Shown here piece by piece: positions 28,318 to 37,317 of a stretch of DNA of 64,000 bases. Position numbers and translations under genes: made by a program. The notes below the pieces were generated by a model. That model was not told the origin of the DNA. It was given only the letters and a program-made list of their open reading frames with translations, and ran no database searches. The DNA is from Opitutaceae bacterium. Its GTDB lineage: Bacteria; Verrucomicrobiota; Verrucomicrobiia; Opitutales; Opitutaceae. Within the stretch, counting starts at the first letter, position 1; each line of letters opens with the position of its first letter. The stretch covers positions 20,364-84,363 of the forward strand of contig JANQKV010000045.1 in assembly GCA_028280945.1 (NCBI GenBank), read 5' to 3'.

Positions 28318-28628
28318 ACCGGCAGATGCGCGCCACTCCACCGCATTTTGCCTCACAAAAGGAAACAGAGAGAACAAAACCAATCTGGAGCTTTTTCACC
28401 CAGATGTCACTGAGGTGGGAAAATGGGATAAAAACCAAAACAGAAATCTCTGCTTCCCTCTGCTCGCTCGTGTGAAACCCAACCTGATTCAAAGGCATCT
28501 TCGCTTGCTTCTGTAATCCACTTTCATCGCCGTGGAGCTTGCCCTTTCGCCACGGCAACTTCACCGCTTCCGCCGCATTCATATCCGCAGCCGAGCGCGG
28601 TCCGAATGGGTTCTCCCCTCCCGGTTGA
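28318..28628. other. Intergenic region between convergent sulfatase genes, 311 bases
   Basis: No gene is apparent. The region contains an AT-richer stretch with an imperfect inverted pair: CACAAAAGGAAACAGAGAGA near 28356-28375 and CTCTGCTTCCCTCTGC near 28447-28462 followed by GTGTGAAA. It lies between the stops of the two converging genes, so a bidirectional termination role is plausible. No T tract follows a strong stem. Confidence 0.4.
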
Positions 28629-30068
28629 TCAGGGCGACTCCGCCGCGACCTTGGCTTGCTCAGCCTCGGCGATGGTTGCTTCCAGCTTGTCCCGTAGGAC
28701 GGCTACGGTCTCGGCGTATTCCGGGTAAACGGCAAGGGAATGGTTTTCGTCCGGATCGACCCGGTGGTCGTAGAGCATGTGCCCCGCATCCTCGCCATTG
28801 CGGGTGCGGTAAAACGCGTAGCGGTGGGCATCGGTGCGAATTGTATCACCCAAACGCATACGACTGACGGCGTAGGGCTCACCCGGCGGGGCCTCACCAT
28901 TTAGCACCGGCACCAGGCTGTCGCCCTGCAGATGATCCGGCAGCGGCAGACCCGCCAGTTCACTCAAAGTGGGATAGAGATCAATGGACTCCACCAACGC
29001 ATCGGACCGACGTCCCGCCTCGTGCTCGGGACTGACGATTACGAGCGGAATCCGCATCGAGGTTTCGTAGCATGTGTGCTTCTGCCACAAGGTATGCTCG
29101 AGCAGATTCCAACCGTGGTCTCCCCAAAGAACAATGATGGTATTGCCGGCCTGGCCGGTCGATTCCAGCGCGTCAAGAACCTTGCCAATCTGGGCATCGA
29201 TGAAGCTGACGCAGGCGTAGTAACCATGGATCAGATTGATGGCCGTCTCCTCGGAAACCGGTCCCTGCCGGGGGATTTCGCCGCCGTATTGCCGTAACTC
29301 GGCGTTGGTGTGAATCGAAGCTGCCGGCGCGTTTTTCGGCGCGAAGTTATTGTCGGGCAACCTGATCGATTCCCGGGGGTAGAGGTTCCAATACTTTTGC
29401 GGGCAGACAAAGGGAAGGTGGGGTTTGAAAAACCCCACGCCGAGAAACCAGGGTCGGTCCTGTTGGGCCAGTTCCCGCAAAGCGGTCACCGCCTTTGCGG
29501 CGACCTCGCCATCCGGATACTTTTCATCCGGCTGATCGGCGGCCTCGTAGGCCGGGCCATGCAGCTGTTTCGGCACGTCCTCCGCTTGGGCCATGATCTC
29601 CAGGCTCTCGGGTTGGTGGTAGGTCTTGGACGTGCTGAGCATCGGCCGCCACGGCTCTTCGCTCCAGCCGGCGGCGCTGTCCTCAGCATGATGAAAAATC
29701 TTACCCAGGGAGATCGTGCGGTAACCGTGAGCCTTGAAATGCGTGTTCAGCGTGGCGACACCCGGCACTTCCTTTTCCGCACTCGCCAAGAACGTCACAA
29801 ATCGTGACGGCGAAGGCCGCACTCCCGACAGCATGCTCGCCCGCGATGCGCCACACGTCGCAACCATCGCATAGGCTCGTTCAAACAATGTGCCGGCGTT
29901 GGCCAGTCGGTCCATGTTGGGCGTATGCATGTGCGTGGCACCGTAGACGGCCAACTCCGGACGCAAATCGTCGACCGACAGGAAAAGCACGTTGGGCGGT
30001 TTCGCGGTGAGGCAACCGCAGACCACGACCGGCCACACGCACCCGAAGAGAAAGCGAAACGTTTTCAT
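28629..30068 (-). CDS. Sulfatase, iduronate-2-sulfatase type
   Basis: This is a 479-residue exported sulfatase. The signal peptide includes FLFGCVWPVVVCGC, which is Cys-rich and could be a poor lipobox. NVLFLSVDDLRPELAVYG gives the metal-binding Asp pair, and C72-G-A-S-R is the formylglycine motif of the CxAxR form. KTYHQPES, GFFKPHLPFVCPQKYW and LWGDHGWNLLEHTLWQKHT are characteristic of the iduronate-2-sulfatase subgroup. I start at ATG 30068, not at the earlier in-frame codon at 30125, because the extra residues precede a good signal peptide. It converges on the GH9-SGSH pair and probably acts on the same kind of polysaccharide. Confidence 0.9.
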   Translation of the reverse strand: MKTFRFLFGCVWPVVVCGCLTAKPPNVLFLSVDDLRPELAVYGATHMHTPNMDRLANAGTLFERAYAMVATCGASRASMLSGVRPSPSRFVTFLASAEKEVPGVATLNTHFKAHGYRTISLGKIFHHAEDSAAGWSEEPWRPMLSTSKTYHQPESLEIMAQAEDVPKQLHGPAYEAADQPDEKYPDGEVAAKAVTALRELAQQDRPWFLGVGFFKPHLPFVCPQKYWNLYPRESIRLPDNNFAPKNAPAASIHTNAELRQYGGEIPRQGPVSEETAINLIHGYYACVSFIDAQIGKVLDALESTGQAGNTIIVLWGDHGWNLLEHTLWQKHTCYETSMRIPLVIVSPEHEAGRRSDALVESIDLYPTLSELAGLPLPDHLQGDSLVPVLNGEAPPGEPYAVSRMRLGDTIRTDAHRYAFYRTRNGEDAGHMLYDHRVDPDENHSLAVYPEYAETVAVLRDKLEATIAEAEQAKVAAESP

Positions 30069-30138
30069 GGGGTGGACGGAGCAAAAAAATTGCCGACGGC
30101 AAACGCGAGTCGGCAATGGAAGCAAATCTAGTATGCGG

Positions 30139-31656
30139 CTACAGCAAATCTGCCGCGAGCTCGGCGAGTTTGGAACGCTCGCCCTTGCTCAACTTCACGT
30201 GGGCCGAGAGCGCGTGGCCTTTCATGCGGTTGTGGCAATAGACGAGGCCGTTGCTGCGGGAATCGACGTAGGGATTGTCGATCTGGGCCGGGTCGCCAAT
30301 CAACACGATCTTGGAGCCTTCCGAGATCCGCGTGATCACCGTCTTCACTTCGTGCGGCGTCAACTGCTGCGCCTCATCCAAAATGAAAAAGCGCCGGGCG
30401 ATGGAGCGACCACGAATAAAGCAAAGCGCCTCGATTTCCACAACCCCACTGGCGATGAGGCGCTCGTAAGGCTTGAGCGGGGCGGTCGGCGCCATGCCGT
30501 CGCCCAGCGGAGGTTCGTTGGATTTCCGCACCTTTTTCTTGGCCACCTTCTTGGCGGCAAACTGCGGGTCCTTCGGCGGCTTCGAGGGCATCAACACCTC
30601 CAGCGCATCGTAATACGGCTGCAACCAGGGCTTCATTTTCTCCTCGAGGGTGCCGGGCAGGAATCCGATGTCCTTGCCGAGCGCTATCACCGGGCGGGAA
30701 ATGGATACGCCATCGTAGCGACCGTGCTCATCCAACGTCTGGGTGATGGCGCACACCGTGCTGATGAGGGTCTTGCCCGTGCCGGCTTTGCCGAAGCAGG
30801 TGATCAGGGAAATCGAGTCATCGAGCAACGCGTCCATGAAGAACTGCTGCTCCAGATTGCGGGCGCGAATGGGGATGCCGGCCGGAGCCTTGACGAACTC
30901 GGGAATCCGCAGGCGACGCACCTCCCCGTCCCCCATGTAGCGCGCCGGCATGGTCTTGTCCTCATCGGAACGCAGGAGCACGTATTCATTCAGCACCAGC
31001 TCGGGCTGCCCCTCCATGACTTCGCCAATCTCCAGACGCCCCTCCGAGCAAAAGCGCTGTAGTTCATAAATGGAGACCGGCACTTCGCGGTAGCCGTCCT
31101 CTTCGTCGGTCTGCTCCGGCACCTTGTCATTAAGGTAGTCCTCCGATTCGAGCCCCACGGCCCGGGCCTTGAGCTGCACGTTGACATCCTTGGTGACCAG
31201 AATGGTCGGCGGCTCGCTTTGCTCCTGCACAAACAAAGCGCACGCAATGATGCGATTGTCCTTTTTATGCGGATCGGCAAGCACCGCGTGAAAGCGCTTC
31301 ATCGCGTCCGAGGACATGTCGTTTTCCTCAAAGTAGCGGTTGATGATGACTGACAGCGTCCCCCCCGTATTGAGGCGCACGCCTTCCAGCAGCGAATGCG
31401 AATCAGGCAACAGCTCCTGCAGAATGCGGTGCACCCGTCGGGCGTTGCGACCTCGCTCGGTCGACTGCTCGGACTTTATCGCATCGAGCTCCTCCAGCAC
31501 CTCAACCGGGATAGCGAGATGGTGTTCCTGGAACTTGAAAATCGAGTGCGGATCGTGGAGGAGGACGTTGGTGTCCAAGACGAAGGTCTTGGTCACAGCC
31601 TTCGTTGATTCCTCGCGAGATTTTTGACGAGCTTTCGCTCCGCTAGGTTTTCCCAT
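30139..31656 (-). CDS. PIN-PhoH family ATPase/ribonuclease
   Basis: This is a 505-residue cytoplasmic protein of two domains. An N-terminal PIN nuclease domain (about 24-170) starts FVLDTNVLLHD with metal ligand D28 and later has DNRIIACAL and LVTKDVNVQLKA. A C-terminal PhoH P-loop domain (about 265-500) has FGKAGTGKT near residue 290, the FILDEAQQLTPHE Walker B and IVLIGDPAQID. This PhoH2-like fusion is thought to be an RNA helicase-nuclease related to VapBC. Start ATG 31656 gives a basic N-terminus; GTG 31680 is an alternative. It contains an unusual Lys-rich insertion (AAKKVAKKKVRK) in the ATPase domain. Confidence 0.94.
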   Translation of the reverse strand: MGKPSGAKARQKSREESTKAVTKTFVLDTNVLLHDPHSIFKFQEHHLAIPVEVLEELDAIKSEQSTERGRNARRVHRILQELLPDSHSLLEGVRLNTGGTLSVIINRYFEENDMSSDAMKRFHAVLADPHKKDNRIIACALFVQEQSEPPTILVTKDVNVQLKARAVGLESEDYLNDKVPEQTDEEDGYREVPVSIYELQRFCSEGRLEIGEVMEGQPELVLNEYVLLRSDEDKTMPARYMGDGEVRRLRIPEFVKAPAGIPIRARNLEQQFFMDALLDDSISLITCFGKAGTGKTLISTVCAITQTLDEHGRYDGVSISRPVIALGKDIGFLPGTLEEKMKPWLQPYYDALEVLMPSKPPKDPQFAAKKVAKKKVRKSNEPPLGDGMAPTAPLKPYERLIASGVVEIEALCFIRGRSIARRFFILDEAQQLTPHEVKTVITRISEGSKIVLIGDPAQIDNPYVDSRSNGLVYCHNRMKGHALSAHVKLSKGERSKLAELAADLL

Positions 31657-31747
31657 TGCTTGGGAATAACGTGTGAACAACTTGCGGGAGCTTGTAAACG
31701 GGCGATTCCGGATTTCTGGTCAAAAATCCGAGGGTGTCGCGCCTTCG

Positions 31748-32056
31748 TTACCCAAATGTCTCAGTTGTTTTCCGCTTCGGCGGCGGGGGCGCCCACAACC
31801 GCAACCAATACTCCGCCAAGTTGCGCATGCTGACCGCCGAACCCCTTTCGCCCAGGCGCAGGTCGGCAATCATGGGAACAACGTCGGCCCGTTCGGCCAC
31901 GTAGGCGGACAATTGATCAGCCAATTCCGCCGCTGCACGGTGACGATCCCGCTCCTCACGGGCGATGGATTTGACCTTGTCCTGCCAAAAACGCAGCTCC
32001 TCGGGGTGAGTCTCCACGTAATCACAAATCTGTTGTTCGCCGCGATTTAGGCTCAT
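31748..32056 (-). CDS. Hypothetical protein, 102 aa
   Basis: This is a small, mostly helical, charged protein (MSLNRGEQQICDYVETH at the start, many Arg/Glu pairs in the middle, WLRLWAPPPPKRK near the end). I recognise no domain. It is upstream of the PIN-PhoH gene on the same strand with a 91-base gap, and starts at ATG 32056. It is divergent from the next membrane protein gene. Coding is supported by normal codon composition and lack of a better frame. Confidence 0.65.
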   Translation of the reverse strand: MSLNRGEQQICDYVETHPEELRFWQDKVKSIAREERDRHRAAAELADQLSAYVAERADVVPMIADLRLGERGSAVSMRNLAEYWLRLWAPPPPKRKTTETFG

Positions 32057-32157
32057 GCGGCCGCATCTATCGGGGGTTCAACCCGTGAACTCAAACGCAA
32101 ACCCCGCCCTCCGGGCAGAGATTGCATTGGCCGCTCAACCCCGCCACACTCGAACGC

Positions 32158-32976
32158 ATGTGGGACAAACTGAAGGATCAACTCCCGGCCGTGGTCATCA
32201 CCTTGGTCGTGATTGGTGGCCTTGCCTATTGGCTGCACACCAAAACCGTCGCGGACATGTCCGCGGCTCAATCCGCCGAGCTCGCCACCCTGCGGGAAGA
32301 AACCAACCAACAACTCCAAGCCGCCGCCGAAGCAACCCGGACGCAGATCAACGATCTCAACCGCATGCTGTCCTCGGCAATCGAGGAACGCCGTTCCGAC
32401 TTGTTCTTCAACGAAGAAGAGCTGGCAGCCGCGAACGCCGAACGCATCGATACCATCGCCACCGCCTTGGCCGCCAAGATTCAGCCGTTCGACGACATCC
32501 CCCAGTCGCCCGAGGAAGCGGCTCGCCGCGAGACGGCTCAAATCGATCGGGTCTCGGATCAGTTGACCGCTCGCATCCAACCCCTGCTCGACGAGCTCGG
32601 CGCGGACACCACCGCCTCCCGCGAGACCCTGCAGCGCATCTCGGACGAAATCTCCGATCAGCTCTCCATCGTGCTCACCCGCGAATTGGCCCGTAATCAG
32701 ACCCTCAATGACCAACTGCTCGAATCACAGTCCGTCGCCCGTGACACCATGCTGCTGGCTCAGGAGTTTGGTACGCTCTACGTCGCCTCGAAGGACACCG
32801 ATGGCATCCTCACTCGACTGCTCACCCTGCCGGCCAACGTCGTGAAAGACGCCACCACCGGCAGCATCATCACCTCGACTGAACGCAAGCAGGTCGAAGC
32901 GGAACTCGCGGAGAAGATGACCGATCTGCAGAACCGCCTCGATACTCTCGATGCGCAGATCGAGCAGGCCGAATAA
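32158..32976 (+). CDS. Membrane-anchored coiled-coil protein
   Basis: This is a 272-residue protein starting at ATG 32158, with a single N-terminal membrane helix (AVVITLVVIGGLAYWL, about 10-26). It is followed by an Ala-, Glu- and Gln-rich coiled coil (about 35-205) and another helical stretch to the end. The layout suggests an inner-membrane anchored periplasmic or cytoplasmic scaffold. No family is recognised. The frame is open further upstream to 32122, but that extension is polar. A GC-rich hairpin (GGCGGG/CCCGCC near 33000-33020) lies after the gene, before the oppA-like gene. Confidence 0.7.
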   Translation: MWDKLKDQLPAVVITLVVIGGLAYWLHTKTVADMSAAQSAELATLREETNQQLQAAAEATRTQINDLNRMLSSAIEERRSDLFFNEEELAAANAERIDTIATALAAKIQPFDDIPQSPEEAARRETAQIDRVSDQLTARIQPLLDELGADTTASRETLQRISDEISDQLSIVLTRELARNQTLNDQLLESQSVARDTMLLAQEFGTLYVASKDTDGILTRLLTLPANVVKDATTGSIITSTERKQVEAELAEKMTDLQNRLDTLDAQIEQAE

Positions 32977-33069
32977 CCAATTAATCAGGCGCAGCCGGGC
33001 GGGCCCACTGGTCCCGCCAATTCGACCGAAGGATTTGCACCGCCTTGGGCTTTCACTCTCAGTTTGCTC

Positions 33070-34701
33070 ATGCGTATCCGCTCTTTGCTTCCTTTGCTGC
33101 TTACGATCCCCGGAATGGGCCTGCTGACGGGCTGCGGCCCCCGCGAGTCCAACGTCGAAAGCGGCAACCGCACCCAGACCCTTCATATCGGAAATCTCTC
33201 GGAGCCCTCCGACCTCGATCCCCATATCATCAACAGCCTACAGGACTTTAACATCGTGATGGCGTTGTTTGAGGGCCTCACGGCCTATGATCCCCGGGAC
33301 GTGTCGCCGATGCCCGGGGTGGCCACGCATTGGGAGTCATCAGACGACGCGATGACCTGGACATTTTATCTCCGGCCCGAAGCCAAGTGGTCCAACGGCG
33401 ACCCGCTCACCGCCCAAGACTTCGCCTATGCCTACCAGCGGATGCTGTCGCCCAACCTCGCCTCCGAATACGCCTACATGCTGTTCACTCTGGATGGCGC
33501 CGAGGAGTTCACCGCGGGCGAAACCGATGACTTCTCGACCGTGGGGGTGGAGGTTGTCGATGACCACACCCTGCGTCTTCGCCTCGCCTACCCCGTGCCA
33601 TACTTCCCCGCCCTGCTGGCCCACAGCTCGTGGTTTCCCGTGCACCAGGCAACGATCGAAGCTCACGGCGAAATGGACCAACGCGGCACCCGCTGGACTC
33701 GACCGGGCAACCTTGTCGGCAATGGCGCATTCCAGCTGACCGAGTGGGTGCCCAATCAATACATCACCGTGGAAAAGTCACCCCACTACTGGGACGCCGA
33801 CACGGTGCGTTTGAATGCCGTTCGCTTCTACCCCATCGAAAGCGTTTCCCGTGAGGAGGCCGCGTTCCGGTCCGGCCAACTGCACATCACCACCGGCCTG
33901 CCGATCGACAAGATTCCGGTCTATCAGGAAGACCCGGAGCTTTCGCAGTTTCTGAAGCAAAACACCCTGCTGGCGACTTACTTTTACCGATTTAATACCC
34001 GCAAACCGCCGCTCGACGACGTGCGGGTGCGCCGCGCCCTTTCGCTGGCCATCGATCGCGAACAGCTTGTCGCCAAAGTCACCCGGGGCGGCCAGCTGCC
34101 CGCCCGCAATCTCACCCCTCCCTGGATCCCGGGCTACGAACCCGGCGACATGCTGGAGGGCAATGCCGACGACGCCCGTCGCCTGCTGGCCGAAGCGGGA
34201 TTCCCCGGCGGCGAGGGATTCCCGGAAATGGAAATTCTCTTCAACACCAGTGAAGGCCACCGTCGCATTGCGGAAGCGATTCAACAGATGTGGGCGCAGG
34301 AACTGGGTATCAACATCGGCCTCTACAACCAAGAGGCGCGCGTGCAGTCCGACTCGATGCGCGAGGGCAACTACACCATCGCGCGCATGGCGTGGATTGG
34401 CGACTACGTGGAGACCTCCTCATTCCTCAAGCTCATGATCACCGATGGCGGCAACAACCAGACCGGTTGGTCGAATCCGGAATACGATCGCCTGTTCGAA
34501 GCCGCCCGCTTCGCCGTCGACGAGGCCGAACGTTTTGAGCTCTACCGCCAGGCCGAACAAATCCTTATCGATGAGTCCCCCATCGCGCCGATCTACTTCT
34601 ACGTGAACTCCGCGCTCGTGCGGCCCGAGGTGAAGGGCTGGTATGGCAACCTGATCGACATCCACCCCTATAAGGGCATCTACCTCGATCCGGCGGAGTA
34701 A
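33070..34701 (+). CDS. Peptide ABC transporter substrate-binding lipoprotein, OppA family
   Basis: This is a 543-residue lipoprotein. The signal sequence ends in the lipobox LLTGC, so Cys is lipidated. The mature part begins with LHIGNLSEPSDLDPHIINS and contains the SBP_bac_5 pattern (VATHWESSDDAMTWTFYLRPEAKW, in parts; YQRMLSPNLASEYAY; ALSLAIDREQLV; GWYGNLIDIHPYKGIYL). It binds oligopeptides or similar ligands for import. No permease or ATPase genes are adjacent, so it must work with a transporter encoded elsewhere. ATG 33070 fits the signal peptide better than TTG 33064. Confidence 0.93.
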   Translation: MRIRSLLPLLLTIPGMGLLTGCGPRESNVESGNRTQTLHIGNLSEPSDLDPHIINSLQDFNIVMALFEGLTAYDPRDVSPMPGVATHWESSDDAMTWTFYLRPEAKWSNGDPLTAQDFAYAYQRMLSPNLASEYAYMLFTLDGAEEFTAGETDDFSTVGVEVVDDHTLRLRLAYPVPYFPALLAHSSWFPVHQATIEAHGEMDQRGTRWTRPGNLVGNGAFQLTEWVPNQYITVEKSPHYWDADTVRLNAVRFYPIESVSREEAAFRSGQLHITTGLPIDKIPVYQEDPELSQFLKQNTLLATYFYRFNTRKPPLDDVRVRRALSLAIDREQLVAKVTRGGQLPARNLTPPWIPGYEPGDMLEGNADDARRLLAEAGFPGGEGFPEMEILFNTSEGHRRIAEAIQQMWAQELGINIGLYNQEARVQSDSMREGNYTIARMAWIGDYVETSSFLKLMITDGGNNQTGWSNPEYDRLFEAARFAVDEAERFELYRQAEQILIDESPIAPIYFYVNSALVRPEVKGWYGNLIDIHPYKGIYLDPAE

Positions 34702-34708
34702 AACGATT

Positions 34709-35254
34709 TTAGCGAAACACCACTTCCCGGTCCGGGGTGGGGGCATACTCCGCCGCATGGCCGGGGGAGCTGTCCTCGCCGCGAAAATAGGTGGACCGCA
34801 CCACCAGGCGGTCAGGCTCGATGTGGAACTCGGCTTCAACGCGCGTGACACCATCGGCCTTCGTCGGATCCTCAACCACCTCGATGCTGGTGAAGGAGCC
34901 ATCGGAATTCTGCCGGATCTCGCCCTTGGTCACGAAACCCTGGGTGGTGAAATAGTGAAACACGAGTTTGCCCGCCGCATCGTCCCAGCGGAACAATGTC
35001 TCCCCGCCATACATGCCGTTGTTGAGTGAATGCAATGAGCGCACGGCCATGCCGTTGAGGGCGCGTTCATAACGGACCACATCTTCGACGGGCGTGCCAT
35101 CGGGCAGGTTGGGAAACTGGCCCACCCAGGTTTGCCCGAGCAACGGCCGGAACGCTTCCAGTTGGGGGTGCAGCGGTCCTTCCTCCGCCGCCGTCGCCGC
35201 CAACCCGCCTGCCAAAACGAAGAGAAACAGTCGGATGCGCCGCAGCTTTGTCAT
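34709..35254 (-). CDS. Exported protein, lipocalin-like / DUF1579-like
   Basis: This is a 181-residue protein starting at ATG 35254, with a signal peptide (KLRRIRLFLFVLAGGLAATA, cleavage near ATAAEE). The mature part is beta-rich: LLGQTWVGQFPNLPDGTPVEDVVRYE, GETLFRWDDAAGKLVFHYFT and FTSIEVVEDPT, in parts. These resemble small barrel proteins that measure around 150 residues (DUF1579 or similar). Function is unknown. It is convergent with the oppA-like gene, the two stops being seven bases apart. Confidence 0.7.
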   Translation of the reverse strand: MTKLRRIRLFLFVLAGGLAATAAEEGPLHPQLEAFRPLLGQTWVGQFPNLPDGTPVEDVVRYERALNGMAVRSLHSLNNGMYGGETLFRWDDAAGKLVFHYFTTQGFVTKGEIRQNSDGSFTSIEVVEDPTKADGVTRVEAEFHIEPDRLVVRSTYFRGEDSSPGHAAEYAPTPDREVVFR

Positions 35255-35354
35255 GAGCCCAAACCTGCACCTTTCCCACACATCGATCCAGTCTCATTTC
35301 CAGAGCGCGGCGCTTTAGCCGTGCGGAACCGCACCGAGCAGGTTTTATGGAGGC

Positions 35355-36053
35355 ATGGAAAACCGCCCGCATCGCGACAAAGTGTATGCCGTCCTTGCCG
35401 GTCAAGGCCTGGAGATCGGGGCGTTTCATGAGCCCGCCGTGCTGCCACCCACCGCCACGGTCGAGTATTTTGACGCAATCGACGCCACGCGGGCGGCCGA
35501 ACTGTTCCCCGAAATTCCGGCTGATGCCTTCGTCCAAGTCGATCACCTCGGCGACATTGACCATGACGGGCTGGCTCAGTTTGGCGACGGCGCGTTCGCC
35601 TTCGTGATCTGCAATCACGTGATCGAACACGTCGCCAATCCCATCAAACTGCTGGGGGAAATCTTCCGGATCGCTGCTCCGGGCGGTGTCGTGGTGCTTT
35701 CCGCTCCGGACAAGGACTACACCTACGACAAGACGCGGCCCCTGACTACATTCGAACACCTTTGGTCCGACTACGAAAACAACGTCACTGAAAACGACGA
35801 CGAACACTACATGGACTTCTTTCGGGGTGCGGCCACCCATGTTTTGGAGGCCGATCCCATTCACCTGCCGGCACAGATCAAACGGGTCCGCGAGCGGCGG
35901 GAACATGCCCATGTCTGGGACAGCGCGTCCTTCGCCACCTTCGTCCGTGAGACCATGCGACGCCTGGATATCCAAGCGACTCAATTTGCCGAAAACCTCG
36001 GCCCCGAGACCGATCTAGAATACTTCGGCGCCTGGCAAAAAGCCGTTACTTGA
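35355..36053 (+). CDS. SAM-dependent class I methyltransferase
   Basis: This is a 232-residue cytoplasmic enzyme with a good Shine-Dalgarno (GGAGG) before ATG 35355. The Rossmann motif I is LEIGAFHEPAVLP (about 19-31), an atypical form seen in methyltransferases next to glycan genes. Acidic motif VEYFDAID follows, then FAFVICNHVIEHVANPIKLLGEI (motif with NHVIEH, in parts) and GGVVVLSAPDKDYTYD. A His/Asp-rich loop (FEHLWSDYENN) follows the core. The substrate is unknown. The last bases overlap the start of the glycosylase-like gene, so the two are coupled. Confidence 0.88.
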   Translation: MENRPHRDKVYAVLAGQGLEIGAFHEPAVLPPTATVEYFDAIDATRAAELFPEIPADAFVQVDHLGDIDHDGLAQFGDGAFAFVICNHVIEHVANPIKLLGEIFRIAAPGGVVVLSAPDKDYTYDKTRPLTTFEHLWSDYENNVTENDDEHYMDFFRGAATHVLEADPIHLPAQIKRVRERREHAHVWDSASFATFVRETMRRLDIQATQFAENLGPETDLEYFGAWQKAVT

Positions 36054-37213
36054 GTGACAAGCCAACGCATCGACCCGTGCCCGTCCCGTTAAAAATCGAT
36101 GCTGCCACTGCGCGCCGTTTCGCCGTTTGCGCAACCGGACTGGCCGAACCTTTCGCCGATTTGGGCGCCGCAATGGCCCATCACGGATTTATCCAGATTG
36201 ACCCCATCAACGTATGCGGACGAATGCAGGAGCACATTGCCCGCAATCGGGTGCACGGTTATAAGCTGGGCGACCTGCATGGCCACCTTCATGGCGTTTC
36301 GGACGACACCCCGAGAGCACTGCCCGTTCACGCACCGGAGGAACGCACCGCGTTCGAGCACTTTCATCCCAGTCGTGTTGTCCTGGCCGCATTTCCAGTC
36401 GAAACGTGGCCTCATCTGCGTCCCCTGATGCTGCACCGCTCGCGGATGACCGGCAACTGGGGCGGAAAACTGACACCGGGCGAACGACGTCTTGCCACCC
36501 GCATATTGCGGGAAATCAGCGAGCGCGGAGCACTGGCTTCGGACGACATCGACCACCACACCCGTGCCCACAACGGGTGGACCACGGCCCGGACAACCAA
36601 GGTGGTGATGGACAAACTCTTCGCCCACGGGCGATTGCTGATCGCCCGCCGAATCAACGGTCGACGGGTCTACGATCTGCCGGAACATATCCTTCCCTCC
36701 AAGGTGCTGGAAGCTCGTCGACCCTCCGCTCGCGCCACCGCTCGCTGGCAAACCGAACTCAAGTTACGGCAACACCGCCTGGTTTCACTCAAACGCGACG
36801 AACTCCCGCTCGTTGCGGATCGCGTGCAGCCCATCGTTCTGCCTGATGACGGCCCGCTCCTCTATTGCCTCAAACAGGATCTCCCGCTGCTCGAAAAGGC
36901 TCAGGGCGGTGAGATGAACTTGCCCGAGTCACCGCGGTTGCTGGCTCCGTTGGACCCATTGATTCTGGATCGGACGATCCTGCAGCGATTGTGGAAGTTT
37001 GAATACACTTGGGAGGTCTACACGCCCGCCGCCAAGCGCCGTCGCGGCTATTATGCGCTGCCCATACTGGCCGGCGATCGTTTCGTGGGCCACGTGGACC
37101 TGAAAGCCGACCGCAGGACGGGCAAACTCTGTGTCGTTGGCCGCCAAGTGAAACGCGGTCATCGCTCCGCGCCAGCCATCGCTGAACTCGCCGCATTTCT
37201 CGGCCTGAAATAG
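36050..37213 (+). CDS. YcaQ/AlkX-like winged-helix DNA glycosylase
   Basis: This is a 387-residue protein of the HTH_42 / YcaQ family, which unhooks interstrand crosslinks and bulky adducts. The catalytic-region pattern GFIQIDPINVCGRMQEH (QxD type, about residues 47-63) is present. So are the winged-helix core with TTARTTKVVMDKLFAHGRLLIA and the family C-terminus with WKFEYTWEVYTPAAKRRRGYYALPIL (in parts). It starts at TTG 36050 inside the methyltransferase stop codon. It is followed by recQ after a 100-base gap holding a perfect palindrome, so two DNA repair genes are adjacent. Confidence 0.9.
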   Translation: MSDKPTHRPVPVPLKIDAATARRFAVCATGLAEPFADLGAAMAHHGFIQIDPINVCGRMQEHIARNRVHGYKLGDLHGHLHGVSDDTPRALPVHAPEERTAFEHFHPSRVVLAAFPVETWPHLRPLMLHRSRMTGNWGGKLTPGERRLATRILREISERGALASDDIDHHTRAHNGWTTARTTKVVMDKLFAHGRLLIARRINGRRVYDLPEHILPSKVLEARRPSARATARWQTELKLRQHRLVSLKRDELPLVADRVQPIVLPDDGPLLYCLKQDLPLLEKAQGGEMNLPESPRLLAPLDPLILDRTILQRLWKFEYTWEVYTPAAKRRRGYYALPILAGDRFVGHVDLKADRRTGKLCVVGRQVKRGHRSAPAIAELAAFLGLK

Positions 37214-37258
37214 CCGCCCATGACTTAGCTGCAGCTTTCCGGCCTACCCGATAAACTA

Positions 37259-37283
37259 TTTTGTCACCATAATGGTGACAAAA
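37259..37283. promoter_or_regulatory. Perfect 12-bp-arm palindrome upstream of recQ
   Basis: TTTTGTCACCAT (37259-37270), one A, ATGGTGACAAAA (37272-37283): both arms match exactly. It is AT-flanked, lies 35 to 75 bases before the possible recQ starts and just after the glycosylase gene. This is the form of an operator for a dimeric repressor. It differs from the TGTTC-N4-GAACA LexA motif I recall for Verrucomicrobia. A terminator is less likely because the loop would be too small and there is no T tract. Confidence 0.6.
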
Positions 37284-37317
37284 ATCCAAAATCCCAAAGC
37301 GAAGCCGATGTCGCGGG

